This document shows positions 7,764 to 16,967 of a DNA stretch of 64,000 bases, piece by piece. Positions within the stretch are counted from its first letter, which is position 1. Each line of letters begins with the position of its first letter. Made by a program: the position numbers and the translations under genes. The notes under the pieces were generated by a model that did no database searches, had not been told where the DNA came from, and saw only the letters and a list, made by a program, of their open reading frames with translations. This DNA is from Cohnella sp. WQ 127256 (GTDB taxonomy: Bacteria > Bacillota > Bacilli > Paenibacillales > Paenibacillaceae). Where the stretch lies: NCBI RefSeq assembly GCF_024519285.1, contig NZ_JAMZCY010000001.1, positions 1,674,001 through 1,738,000 on the forward strand, in the 5' to 3' direction.

Positions 7764-8959
7764 TGGGATATTTGCGGTCTATTTGTTATACGCTTCATTT
7801 TTTGCTCTTTGAACATAAATATTACGATTGTCGTTAATGAAACGATGACTAGAGCCGCCGGTATGTAGAAGATATTAGGCGTTATCCCCTTGATCATAAG
7901 AGGCAGGACGTACCCAATAAGCGATGCAGTCTGGGTTATAAATACGTATACACTCGCGCCAAAGCCCGTGCGATGTAGGAACATTCGTTGTACGTACCCC
8001 ATCGCTACCCCGAGCAAGATGGATACGAAAATAGAATATAGCGGCTGTACGATAAAAAATACGGGAAGGTAGTCGACAGTAGCATAGGTTATATATGTGA
8101 TAAAAGCACACACTCCCCCGAGTATGATAATCCGTATACTGCCATACTTGGCTGCCCAATAACCTGCTATTGTCATGAATAACAATTCGAATATCGCTTG
8201 CGCACTCCATATGTACGAGGCTAATCTCGGATCTCCAAACCGCTCGTTCACAACGAGTGGCAAGTATAAGCCCCGAATGGCATCCGCACACAACAAGAGC
8301 AATAAAGCGATTAGCATAACAAGTGAGAATGGCTCCCCGCCTTTGGGTTTTCCGCTGACAGGCTCAACAGAAACCTCACGATAGAATACCAGTATCGCGA
8401 ATAGAGCCACGTAACCGAACAGGTTTCCCCATAGCACACCTTGAAAGGAAGCGATAAGGAAAATGTTCGCACCTAACAGCAAACCCGTGAAGAAGCCAAC
8501 ACTGAATGTCGCACGAAGCCAGAGCTGTGACATCTCTACGATCCCAGGCGCCCACCGTGTAAAATGATTACGTGCCATGGCAAACATTTGCCCCATGATC
8601 ATCCCTGAAGGTGCTGTTGCCAGCGCCATGCCTAGCAATGCTAAGACAAATCCGTCAGCTTGCATGTAGAGCAGCAATCCAGCAGCACATAACACTGCCG
8701 CAACCATCGGAATTCTTTTTCTGCTTTTAAGTTTATCACTTATGAAACCTACACAGATGGTGAACACCATGTTCAATAGCAATGAGCTCATGAATACAAC
8801 AGCGATCTCAACTTTCGTCAAACCAATATCGTCCTTCAAGTAGACGGCGTTCATCGGAGCTAGAATACCTACTCCTATACCGTATAAGAACATAGCTGTA
8901 ATTAGCATCCATGCCCAGCGTACCCGGATAAAAATACGAAAATCTGAAGCGACGCTCAC
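7760..8959 (-). CDS. MFS transporter, sugar-efflux (SetA) type
   Basis: About 399 residues and 12 hydrophobic helices. The motif after helix 2 is FISDKLKSRKRIP, a variant of the MFS A-motif. The overall pattern is that of sugar-efflux-type MFS carriers, but no substrate can be named. The start is placed at the GTG at 8959 (MSVASDFR), 7 nt after AGGGGC; a longer frame to 9025 would overlap the kinase gene and lacks a ribosome site. It follows the kinase gene by 29 bp, so the two are probably co-transcribed. Confidence 0.75.
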   Translation of the reverse strand: MSVASDFRIFIRVRWAWMLITAMFLYGIGVGILAPMNAVYLKDDIGLTKVEIAVVFMSSLLLNMVFTICVGFISDKLKSRKRIPMVAAVLCAAGLLLYMQADGFVLALLGMALATAPSGMIMGQMFAMARNHFTRWAPGIVEMSQLWLRATFSVGFFTGLLLGANIFLIASFQGVLWGNLFGYVALFAILVFYREVSVEPVSGKPKGGEPFSLVMLIALLLLLCADAIRGLYLPLVVNERFGDPRLASYIWSAQAIFELLFMTIAGYWAAKYGSIRIIILGGVCAFITYITYATVDYLPVFFIVQPLYSIFVSILLGVAMGYVQRMFLHRTGFGASVYVFITQTASLIGYVLPLMIKGITPNIFYIPAALVIVSLTTIVIFMFKEQKMKRITNRPQISH

Positions 8960-8988
8960 CCTATTAGCCCCTTTTTTTCCTGAATAAC

Positions 8989-11265
8989 TTACTGCTGCTG
9001 TGACGTTAAGCGAATCTCTACACAAGTGCCCTCTCCCAGCTTACTCGTGATATTCATCGTCCCCTTGTGGTTAGCAATAATGCGTTGACTGACCATGAGT
9101 CCAAGCCCATTACCCGATGGCTTGCTTGTGAAGAAGGGCTCCCCGAGCCGGGCCATATCCTTTTCAGATATTCCTCGACCCTGATCCTTGAATCGAATAA
9201 CGACAGCTTCATATGCGGGGTCATTTTCCAATTCAACGATAATGAGTCCACCTTGATCCTGCATCGCTTCAAGACTATTCTTAATAATGTTTATAAAAAC
9301 TTGCTTCAACTGGTTCGGTTCACATAATAGTAAAGGAATATCAGCAGCAAACCGGGTGTCGAACTTCACATTATTCAAGCTAGCTTGAGAATCCAACAAG
9401 GTAACCATATCATTCAGTAGCCCTCGAACGTCCACAAGTTCATAGTGACTTACCTGCGGTTTAGCCAAAACAAGAAATTCACCCACAATAAAATTAATCC
9501 GATCAAGTTCAGAAATCATAATATCTAAATAAGAATTTGAAAGAGATCCCTGCTGCTTGTTGAGCTGAACGAAGCCTCTTAAAGTCGTTAGCGGATTGCG
9601 AATTTCGTGTGCAACCCCTGCAGCTAGCTGCCCAATCACAGATAGCTTCTCGGAACGACGGATAACCTCTTCGGATTGCTTGCGTGCTGTAATATTACGG
9701 GAAATTTCCGCAATGGCAATGACAGTCTTCTTCTCGTCACGGATCGGGGATACTGTAATGCTTATGTCTATGACTTGTCCATCCTTCCTATAACGGACAG
9801 TCTCGTAATCGGCTAATGATTCACCGAGCTCTATGCGCTTACGAATCGTGTTGTATTCTTGCTGTAATCTGTCTGGAATGTGACCTAGCGTCTGATGCAG
9901 TACTTCTTCTCCACTCCAACCATACATCGTCTGGAAAGCATCATTGATTTGTATAACGCGTCCTTCCAAATCCGTCACATGAATCGCATCCGAAGTATGA
10001 TTCACGAAAGATTCCAAATACTCCTTCGTGCTTCTGAGCTCTTCTGCTGAAGCTTGCAGTCTCCCCATATATTTCTGGAGACTGTCCGCCATAGCGTTTA
10101 CCCGCGAAGATAAGAGTCCGAGCTCATCTTGGCTTCTGATCGCAATTTTACGACCAAACTTTCCTTCAGCGATCTCGTTTACATAGTCGAGAATATGGCG
10201 GAGAGGTCGAATGAGAAATCCAGAGATCAAATAGCTTACAAACCATGATGCCACGATCAAGCATAAAGAAATGATTGCATGGATGAAGAGCTGGTGGTTC
10301 AACGCTTGTTTATTTGCTCCATAATCGAAATTCACGCTGATTACATAAGGCATTTCTTCACTAAGTGGGATGAAGCTCTTCATTACTTCCTGCCCGTCCC
10401 TAGTAAACATAGTCGTGATAATTTCTCCTGTTCTCGCTGCTTGCAGAACGTTTATCACATCTTGCTTCTTATCTATAAAGTCATAATCGCCAAACGGAAC
10501 GCCTCGAACATCCAGATTGTAGACGATCTTATCCCTCTTCACTTTCACGATCTGGGGTTTACCGAAAAAATCTGGATTAAAGCCGGTTATTCCTAGAATA
10601 TCTCGATTATCATTCATTAAGTTGCGGATGAGTGCCGTTGTTCCAATGGTATTCTCATAGTCGAGAAATACTTTAGCACTTATATAAGGATTAATGATGT
10701 AATCCGTGGTGCCATCATAATAATAGCCCCATTTATTAATTTTATCAGGGTCTGAAGTCGCGTATTCATAAGGACCCGACCAAAAATGAAGGAGCTTCTG
10801 TCCTTGCGGGACCGTGACACGCTTCTGGTCAAGCAGTTGATCAAAAGCTTTATACCAATAATCCCAGGTTTTTGAACCGATATTGATCTCGTTCGGCTCC
10901 GATGACTTAAACACAACGATATCGTCTTTCGTTCTCTTCCAAAGCGATATGTGATTGACCCCTAATTCGCGACTAAGCTCCGCAAGCTGATGATTACTAA
11001 CATTCTCTATACGAGGATCTAGCTCCGTTTTTGCTGCAATAGCGACAGCCCTCAGCTTCTCCCCAATAGTTTCTTCCATAAACTTCTTGGATTTCTCCGC
11101 AGCATCTAAGCTTGTTCCAATCTGCTTAGCAATCGTAATCATCTCTAGCTGCATTTTCGTTACCAGCTCAGTTTTCGTGGAATAATAATAGATGGATAGG
11201 TTTAAAGAGAGGATAATCGTGACAATGATGGATATGAGAAGCGAAAGCTTGGCTTTTATGGTCAA
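8989..11265 (-). CDS. Membrane sensor histidine kinase with PAS domain
   Basis: About 758 residues. One N-terminal membrane helix is followed by an extracytoplasmic sensor of about 290 residues, a second helix (near 335-355), HAMP, PAS (about 415-535, with FVNHTSDAIHVTD), and a HisKA domain with the phospho-acceptor in VAHEIRNPLTTL (about residue 555). The C-terminal ATPase has the N box (NIIKNSLEAM) and G boxes (DQGRGI, GNGLGL). The start is taken as the TTG at 11265, 8 nt after GGAGG; ATG codons at 11283/11280 precede that site. The HisKA type resembles sporulation and stress kinases. There is no response-regulator gene beside it, and the MFS gene follows. The signal is unknown. Confidence 0.82.
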   Translation of the reverse strand: MTIKAKLSLLISIIVTIILSLNLSIYYYSTKTELVTKMQLEMITIAKQIGTSLDAAEKSKKFMEETIGEKLRAVAIAAKTELDPRIENVSNHQLAELSRELGVNHISLWKRTKDDIVVFKSSEPNEINIGSKTWDYWYKAFDQLLDQKRVTVPQGQKLLHFWSGPYEYATSDPDKINKWGYYYDGTTDYIINPYISAKVFLDYENTIGTTALIRNLMNDNRDILGITGFNPDFFGKPQIVKVKRDKIVYNLDVRGVPFGDYDFIDKKQDVINVLQAARTGEIITTMFTRDGQEVMKSFIPLSEEMPYVISVNFDYGANKQALNHQLFIHAIISLCLIVASWFVSYLISGFLIRPLRHILDYVNEIAEGKFGRKIAIRSQDELGLLSSRVNAMADSLQKYMGRLQASAEELRSTKEYLESFVNHTSDAIHVTDLEGRVIQINDAFQTMYGWSGEEVLHQTLGHIPDRLQQEYNTIRKRIELGESLADYETVRYRKDGQVIDISITVSPIRDEKKTVIAIAEISRNITARKQSEEVIRRSEKLSVIGQLAAGVAHEIRNPLTTLRGFVQLNKQQGSLSNSYLDIMISELDRINFIVGEFLVLAKPQVSHYELVDVRGLLNDMVTLLDSQASLNNVKFDTRFAADIPLLLCEPNQLKQVFINIIKNSLEAMQDQGGLIIVELENDPAYEAVVIRFKDQGRGISEKDMARLGEPFFTSKPSGNGLGLMVSQRIIANHKGTMNITSKLGEGTCVEIRLTSQQQ

Positions 11266-11354
11266 GAGACTTGCCTCCATCATCTAAGGTGATCTATATA
11301 AATTATACATTATTCGATAAAATCCTTTGTTTTTCTCCATTTCATAATCATCAC

Positions 11355-11420
11355 ATGACATTTGTCATATGAGTATACTGACACTTGTGACTAACGGACA
11401 ACGGTTCTAACCTTTACAAT
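11355..11420 (+). promoter_or_regulatory. des promoter with two DesR-type boxes
   Basis: The perfect palindrome ATGACA-TT-TGTCAT (11355-11368) and a weaker copy TGACACTTGTGAC (11379-11391) are centred about 24 bp apart. They lie upstream of TACAAT (11415-11420), which has no good -35 box. With a start near 11427 the boxes lie at about -72 to -36, much like the DesR region of B. subtilis des (about -77 to -28). The weak -35 box fits an activator-dependent promoter. Confidence 0.72.
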
Positions 11421-11477
11421 AGATTTATAACACCTAACTTAGCTACCAAAAAGCTTCACAACATAAGGAGGAAACTC

Positions 11478-12536
11478 ATGTCTAGTCCAAATCATGCACA
11501 ATTGAAAAAAGGTGTCGCTCCTTATGAAAAACCGAATACGAAATCAAGTGTTAGACAGCTTCTAAACACTTTGCCGCCTTTTTTCATTTTATGGGCCGCT
11601 GCTTACATGAGCTTGTCCGTTTCCTACTGGCTCACCCTACTGTTCGTGATACTAGCTGCTGGTTTCGTAATCCGCACCTTTATCATCTTTCACGACTGCT
11701 GCCATCAATCGTTTTTCAGAAGCCGCAAAGCAAATGAAATTCTCGGTACGATAACGGGAATCTTAACTATGTTTCCTTATCAACAATGGAAGCACAGCCA
11801 TTCCATTCATCACTCCACCAGCAGTAATCTAGACAAACGTGGAATCGGCGATATGTGGATGTTAACTGTGGATGAATATCTCGAGCTACCTAAATGGAAA
11901 AAAATATACTACAGAATTTATCGGAATCCACTCGTGATGTTCGGAATCGGTCCGATCGTGATCTTTCTCTTCGAATATCGCTTTAACGTCAAACGTGCCA
12001 AACGTGCAGAACGCATCAATACGTGGATTACAAACATCGGTATTGTCGTACTCTATGGAGCACTTGCTTGGGCGCTAGGATGGCAGAACTTCCTACTTGT
12101 ACAAGCTCCGATTTTCTGGCTTTCTGGAGCTCTAGGAATTTGGCTGTTCTATGTGCAGCATCAATTCGAGGAGTCTTATTTCGAGCATGACGAGGAATGG
12201 AGCTACGTGAAGGCAGCGGTTGAAGGCAGCTCGTATTACAAGCTACCTAAAGTGCTGCAATGGATTACAGGTAACATCGGTTTTCACCATGTCCATCACT
12301 TAAGCCCAAGAGTACCTAACTATTTGTTGGAGGATGCTCATAACGCCGTCCCTCCACTTCAACATGCATCTACGGTTACTTTAAAAACCAGCTTAAAGGC
12401 TATTCGATTCAGACTGTGGGATGAAGAGAAAAAGGATTTCGTTTCCTTCAAACAAATCAAGCACCTTCTCAACAAACCTGGTGCAAACAATGATCCAAAA
12501 AAGCCCAAATCCCGAGTCGGAGATGAAGTAGCCTAA
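11478..12536 (+). CDS. des: Membrane acyl-lipid desaturase (Des)
   Basis: 352 residues. It introduces a double bond into phospholipid acyl chains (delta-5 in B. subtilis) to restore fluidity in the cold. The three histidine boxes that hold the di-iron centre are visible: HDCCH (72-76), HSIHH (108-112) and HHVHH (about 270-274). Hydrophobic helices lie between them. The ribosome site AAGGAGG is 7 nt upstream. desK and desR follow, and the promoter carries DesR-type boxes, so cold induction is expected. Confidence 0.92.
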   Translation: MSSPNHAQLKKGVAPYEKPNTKSSVRQLLNTLPPFFILWAAAYMSLSVSYWLTLLFVILAAGFVIRTFIIFHDCCHQSFFRSRKANEILGTITGILTMFPYQQWKHSHSIHHSTSSNLDKRGIGDMWMLTVDEYLELPKWKKIYYRIYRNPLVMFGIGPIVIFLFEYRFNVKRAKRAERINTWITNIGIVVLYGALAWALGWQNFLLVQAPIFWLSGALGIWLFYVQHQFEESYFEHDEEWSYVKAAVEGSSYYKLPKVLQWITGNIGFHHVHHLSPRVPNYLLEDAHNAVPPLQHASTVTLKTSLKAIRFRLWDEEKKDFVSFKQIKHLLNKPGANNDPKKPKSRVGDEVA

Positions 12537-12632
12537 AGCTACCTTCGACTTTCGGTCCCACAACGGTAACATAAGCTCTTCGTTATGATAAAATGAGTGT
12601 ACGACTTGTACCCATAATGAGGAGCGTTACTG

Positions 12633-13787
12633 ATGTTCACGAGCTTAAAGAATATGAAAAAAATTCAGATCTTCCCTAAAACAACAGGAATAAGCCCTTA
12701 TGTATGGCTTATGTTCTGCATATTACCGTTTTATTTTATTTTCCGCGCTTCAAGCGATATTGAGATTGTTTCCGGAATTCTATTGATCGTAGGGTTCTTC
12801 GTCTGCTACCGGTTAACCTTGAATGCTAAAGGTTGGCCGGTTTATGTCGGGACAAGCATCCAAATTCTCATCTCCATCGCGATGACCCTACTATTTAACT
12901 ATGTATACTTCTCTTTTTTCCTTGCCTTTTTCATCGGAAACATTCAGAACAAAGCCGGATTCATTACGTTATATACGATTCATGTTGTGAGTAGTTTTAT
13001 TACCGTTAACTTCGGCTTTATTATGCAGGACAAATTTTACATTACACAAACTCCATTTATCCTAATCAGCCTGCTCGGCGTTATCTTGCTCCCTTTAGGT
13101 AGTTATAATCGTAACAAACACGGCGAGCTTCGAGATCAGCTTAAGGATGCTAATATTCGAATTTCAGAGCTTGTAAAGCTTGAAGAAAGGCAGCGAATTG
13201 CACGCGACCTGCACGATACACTTGGGCAGAAGCTGTCCCTTATCGGACTGAAAAGCGATCTTGCTCATAAGCTAATCGCCAAAAATCCAGATCAAGCCCG
13301 AATTGAAATGAAGGATGTTCAACAAACCGCTAGAACAGCCTTACAAGAAGTACGTCTACTCGTTTCCCGAATGCGCGGAACAAGACTCGATGATGAGATC
13401 AAGCGAATTAAACAAATTCTCAAAGCAGCGCAGATCGAATTCATCATGGAAGGCAACTCCACGTTGACCAATGTTTCTCTCTTATCGGAAAACGTACTCA
13501 GCATGTGTCTGAAGGAAGCTATCAATAATGTGATTAAGCATAGTGGCGCCTCCATTTGCTATCTCACCCTAGAGGAAACGAAAACCGAAGCTATCATGAA
13601 AGTGAATGACAATGGAGTCAGCCCGACCGGCGAGTTGAATTTTAGACAAGGTCACGGCTTACAAGGAATGAAAGAACGACTGGAATTCGTTAATGGCACA
13701 CTTGAGATTACATTAACAGAAGGAACGACAATAATAACAAGAATTCCACAAATCATGAAGCGCATGGATAAGGAGGATAACGCATGA
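12633..13787 (+). CDS. desK: Membrane-fluidity sensor kinase DesK
   Basis: 384 residues: five or so membrane helices (about 20-165) form the thickness sensor. A DHp helix pair of the HisKA_3 type follows with ERQRIARDLHDTLGQKLSL, where His is the phosphorylation site. The ATPase domain contains EAINNVIKHS and GHGLQGMKERLE. DesK is a kinase in the cold and a phosphatase when warm. The stop overlaps the desR start by 4 nt. It has its own upstream gap of 96 bp after des, with a possible TATGATAAAAT promoter element. Confidence 0.92.
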   Translation: MFTSLKNMKKIQIFPKTTGISPYVWLMFCILPFYFIFRASSDIEIVSGILLIVGFFVCYRLTLNAKGWPVYVGTSIQILISIAMTLLFNYVYFSFFLAFFIGNIQNKAGFITLYTIHVVSSFITVNFGFIMQDKFYITQTPFILISLLGVILLPLGSYNRNKHGELRDQLKDANIRISELVKLEERQRIARDLHDTLGQKLSLIGLKSDLAHKLIAKNPDQARIEMKDVQQTARTALQEVRLLVSRMRGTRLDDEIKRIKQILKAAQIEFIMEGNSTLTNVSLLSENVLSMCLKEAINNVIKHSGASICYLTLEETKTEAIMKVNDNGVSPTGELNFRQGHGLQGMKERLEFVNGTLEITLTEGTTIITRIPQIMKRMDKEDNA

Positions 13788-14386
13788 TTCGCATCGTCAT
13801 CGCCGAAGATCAGCGTATGCTGCTCGGTGCTCTAGGCTCCCTACTCGATCTTGAAGAGGATATGGTTGTTGTCGGTAAAGCTTCCGATGGCGAGAAAGCC
13901 ATCGAGCTCGTGCGTCTCCATCAACCCGATATTTGTATCATGGATATTGAAATGCCAGGAAAAACGGGACTGGAAGCCGCAGAAGAATTGAAGGAACTTC
14001 CTTGCAAGGTAATCATCTTAACGACCTTTGCTCGCTCTGGTTATTTCGAACGTGCAATTAAAGCTGGTGTCAGTGGCTATCTATTAAAGGACAGCCCTAG
14101 TGATGAGCTGGCCAGTACAATTCGGAGTGTACTAACTGGGCGTAGAGTGTACGCACCCGAATTAGTGGATGAAGCCTATAGCGATAATGAGAACCCTCTA
14201 ACCGTCCGAGAGAAGGAAGTACTGGAGATGATTGCCGACGGTAAGAACACGAAGGAAATTGCTACAGAACTGTATCTCACAACCGGTACGATACGCAATT
14301 ACATTTCGATCATTCTAGATAAGCTTAAAGTGAACAATCGCGTAGAAGCGATCAAACGGTTTAACGAGAAAGGCTGGTTCAAATGA
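13784..14386 (+). CDS. desR: Response regulator DesR
   Basis: 200 residues: receiver domain with acidic pocket EDQ and phospho-acceptor Asp54 in IMDIEMPGKTG, then a LuxR-type helix-turn-helix (LTVREKEVLEMIADGKNTKEI). DesR-P binds upstream of des and activates it. Its 3' end overlaps by 8 bp, tail to tail, with the glucosaminidase gene on the other strand, and no terminator lies between them. Confidence 0.92.
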   Translation: MIRIVIAEDQRMLLGALGSLLDLEEDMVVVGKASDGEKAIELVRLHQPDICIMDIEMPGKTGLEAAEELKELPCKVIILTTFARSGYFERAIKAGVSGYLLKDSPSDELASTIRSVLTGRRVYAPELVDEAYSDNENPLTVREKEVLEMIADGKNTKEIATELYLTTGTIRNYISIILDKLKVNNRVEAIKRFNEKGWFK

Positions 14387-15494
14387 CGTTAAGCTTCTTG
14401 TAATCCTTCTTCATTATATTCTTAACTAAACCAGACCACTTGGAATTGGCTGGGCAATATTTCGTCGAGATCTTCTCAATCGTCGTATACCCTTTCCCCA
14501 CGTAATTTTTAGCCAATAGCTGCCCGAACTTCCGAACACTATCCCCTTTTGTCTCAAAGCTATACGCCCTGTTATGCGCATCCTTGCCTGATGCATTAAG
14601 CCCAAATAAATTGTTCTTATTCTTAGCGAGACGGCTACTGCCGTTACCGCTCTCCAGCTTCATTACAGCAATTGTGAAGAGGGCATTGATTCCATATTCC
14701 TCTTCAACCTCCAGAATCGCTTCCTCCAGCCCATGACCAGCCAAAGCTGTTCCATCAAAGATGGCGGATATATCCTCTTCGTTTAGGCCTGAATCAGTTT
14801 CAACAGCGGACGACGGTTTTACGATTTCTTCGGATTGCTCGGGATCTACAGCGTCTGCAGGCTCTGCAGGTTCTATGGAATCTCCGCGAGTAGTCGGATC
14901 CTCTAATTGTACAGGTTGATCTGCTTCCTTCTGAATGGGTTTAATGCTCAGGTTTTCCCCGCTAATCAACTTTGCATAGTCACCGTGTACATACCCTCCA
15001 CCTTTGATCCTCAGCCAGCCTTTATCGGTCATGCTCACGATTTCCAGCAATGTTCCTTTCTTGACAACGTTAAGTATTTTCGATTTTGGAAAAGGATTCG
15101 CACGAACGTTCAAGTAGTACGCCGTAACTTCATATGTCATTTCCTGTGACGCCGCGGAGATATGTACTTCATTCTCTTGATTTTTGGCTATGTCCTCGAC
15201 GAGCGCTAACTCCATACTTTGCTGAGATAGGTTGGAGGCTTGTGAGTCTTCTATCGAACCTGCTTTAGGCGGCTCAGGAGCACCTGGTTGATTAGGAGCA
15301 TCAGTAGGATCCGTGACGTTAGGAGCAATAGACGCGCCTACAAACGATATAGGCATATGAGACTGGGGAATTATTGAGGAGGAGGAAGCTCTCGTCGCTT
15401 CGTATTGCGAGGGTTGAGTTCGCATACCCAAGGTTAAGATCAACGCCAAGCCTAACACATAAGCAATCAACTTTTGTATTCCTTTTCTACGCAT
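14379..15494 (-). CDS. Secreted SH3-domain N-acetylglucosaminidase
   Basis: 371 residues. A signal or anchor helix (about 8-24) is followed by a long Pro/Ser/Ala/Gln-rich linker. A bacterial SH3 domain follows (about 124-182: YYLNVRANPFPKSKILNVVKKG, GWLRIK, GGYVHGDY). A second acidic linker leads to a C-terminal LytG/FlgJ-type glucosaminidase domain (about 245-371). Its catalytic Glu is expected in VMKLESGNGSS, followed by NKNNLFGLNASG. The likely role is cell-wall peptidoglycan hydrolysis during growth or sporulation. Confidence 0.82.
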   Translation of the reverse strand: MRRKGIQKLIAYVLGLALILTLGMRTQPSQYEATRASSSSIIPQSHMPISFVGASIAPNVTDPTDAPNQPGAPEPPKAGSIEDSQASNLSQQSMELALVEDIAKNQENEVHISAASQEMTYEVTAYYLNVRANPFPKSKILNVVKKGTLLEIVSMTDKGWLRIKGGGYVHGDYAKLISGENLSIKPIQKEADQPVQLEDPTTRGDSIEPAEPADAVDPEQSEEIVKPSSAVETDSGLNEEDISAIFDGTALAGHGLEEAILEVEEEYGINALFTIAVMKLESGNGSSRLAKNKNNLFGLNASGKDAHNRAYSFETKGDSVRKFGQLLAKNYVGKGYTTIEKISTKYCPANSKWSGLVKNIMKKDYKKLNVI

Positions 15495-15639
15495 GACTAC
15501 ACCTCTTTCTTGTAATGGTGAAGGCTATTCGCAGTAATATAGGTTAGATTGTACATATATGCGGATGAAAAGCTTGTCATTCTTTAAGTGAATATAAATT
15601 GTTAATTTGTCGATGTCGGACTAACTAGACATTGTTATG

Positions 15640-15673
15640 GAAAATAAAGAAAACCCGCTACCAGCGCGGGTTT
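15640..15673 (-). terminator. Terminator-like hairpin without an obvious gene
   Basis: AAACCCGC (15651-15658) pairs with GCGGGTTT (15666-15673). On the minus strand it is followed by TCTTTATTTT, the form of an intrinsic terminator. No minus-strand gene ends here, because the nearest genes are divergent. It may end an unrecognised small RNA or upstream antisense transcript. Confidence 0.5.
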
Positions 15674-15799
15674 AAGTCCTTCTCCATATTCAAACAGCAA
15701 AAATTAACGTTTTCTCAGAATTAATGAGTAGCCTCTCCCATACAAGCCTAATTATGCAAGAGTCTGAAAACCCTCCACTATGGACGAATTGGATGAATT

Positions 15800-15828
15800 A
15801 CATAAATAAGTAAAATCGGCACATACTA
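15800..15828 (+). promoter_or_regulatory. Probable sigma-G (forespore) promoter of the ger operon
   Basis: CATACTA (15822-15828) equals the sigma-G -10 consensus. ACATA (15800-15804) fits the -35 element in 4 of 5 positions, with a 17-bp spacer. Germinant-receptor operons are normally transcribed by sigma-G in the forespore. Confidence 0.65.
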
Positions 15829-15869
15829 TCGTTGTTACTCGCTTTACCAACAGCTTGGGAGGTAAAGAC

Positions 15870-16967
15870 TTGTCGGCAACGAGCGGTAAGATCAGTTTTC
15901 TTCAAGTAAGCATGATGCTGCTGTTAATGAATGGCCTGACAAACCACGTGATCGTCAATCCAATGCTACTAGATGCTGCGGGGAGAGATTCATGGTTGTC
16001 CGTCCTTGGGACTGGCATCTTATTTATAGGTTGGTGCCTGCTTCTTTTATTATTTATGAAGAGGTCAGGACAACAAAAATTGCAGCCATGGCTTGCTGAA
16101 CGTACCCATCCAATCATCTCTTGGATTCTTACAATTCCTTTATGTATCCAACTATTAATGATTGGCGGGATGACCGTTAGCTATACAGCAGCTTGGACAG
16201 CGAGCAACTATTTACCCAATACTCCGAAGTTCGTTCTGTCACTTACGTTAGCCTTGCTATGTGCTCTGTTCGCAACCTGGGGCATTCATGTGATTGCGAT
16301 TGCATCAGGATTACTACTTCCAATCGTGATGATACTTGGCATATTTGCAAGCGTCTCGAACGCACCTGAGAAAAATTTCAGTCTGCTTAAACCCATTGTC
16401 GAACACGGATGGAATCCCGTATACGAAGGTATGATCTACGCAGGTGGAGGATTCATAGAATTAGTCGTTCTCATCGCCATGCAGCATCATCTAAATACAA
16501 AGGTTCGCCCCTGGTCTCTGCTCATCTATGCCGCAATTTCTATCTATATTATGCTAGGTCCGTTAGTCGCTGCTATTGCGGAGTTTGGTCCCTTCGAAGC
16601 AGCGAAACAAATGGTATCTCCATATGAACAGTGGCGCTTAGTTAAGCTAGGGACCTATGTAGAGCACGTTGACTTTTTTTCCATTTTCCAATGGTTATCA
16701 GGTGCGTGTATTCGGATTAGTCTGTCCATCTTCATAGCCATAGATTTATTACCCAAACGTATTACTCAACATCGAAAGCTATTCGTATGGATTATAGCGG
16801 GAATATATGTCCTTCTCTCTATGATTCCAATTAACGAGTACTCCTTCTACACTTGGATGTATCGATATTACTTTCCGATCACTTTAACCGTTGCCTTATC
16901 CGTGTCACTCGTATGGATATTGATTTCTTATCTAGCCAAACGTCCCGAGGAGGCATCACATGACTGA
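15870..16967 (+). CDS. Spore germinant receptor subunit B (GerAB family)
   Basis: 365 residues and about ten hydrophobic helices, as in the spore-permease branch of the APC superfamily. In the receptor this subunit lies in the spore inner membrane and is thought to bind the germinant. The start is placed at the TTG at 15870 (MSATSGKISFLQ), 7 nt after GGAGG; an in-frame TTG at 15855 precedes that site. It overlaps the next gene by 8 nt. The operon order is B-A-C. Confidence 0.87.
   Translation: MSATSGKISFLQVSMMLLLMNGLTNHVIVNPMLLDAAGRDSWLSVLGTGILFIGWCLLLLLFMKRSGQQKLQPWLAERTHPIISWILTIPLCIQLLMIGGMTVSYTAAWTASNYLPNTPKFVLSLTLALLCALFATWGIHVIAIASGLLLPIVMILGIFASVSNAPEKNFSLLKPIVEHGWNPVYEGMIYAGGGFIELVVLIAMQHHLNTKVRPWSLLIYAAISIYIMLGPLVAAIAEFGPFEAAKQMVSPYEQWRLVKLGTYVEHVDFFSIFQWLSGACIRISLSIFIAIDLLPKRITQHRKLFVWIIAGIYVLLSMIPINEYSFYTWMYRYYFPITLTVALSVSLVWILISYLAKRPEEASHD

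Larger units (their letters stand above)
15495..15869. other. Intergenic region between divergent cell-wall and germination genes
   Basis: 375 bp without a convincing gene. It holds a hairpin at 15640-15673 and a forespore-type promoter at 15800-15828, listed separately. The longest reading frames are under 20 codons. The rest is AT-rich and unremarkable. Confidence 0.6.
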
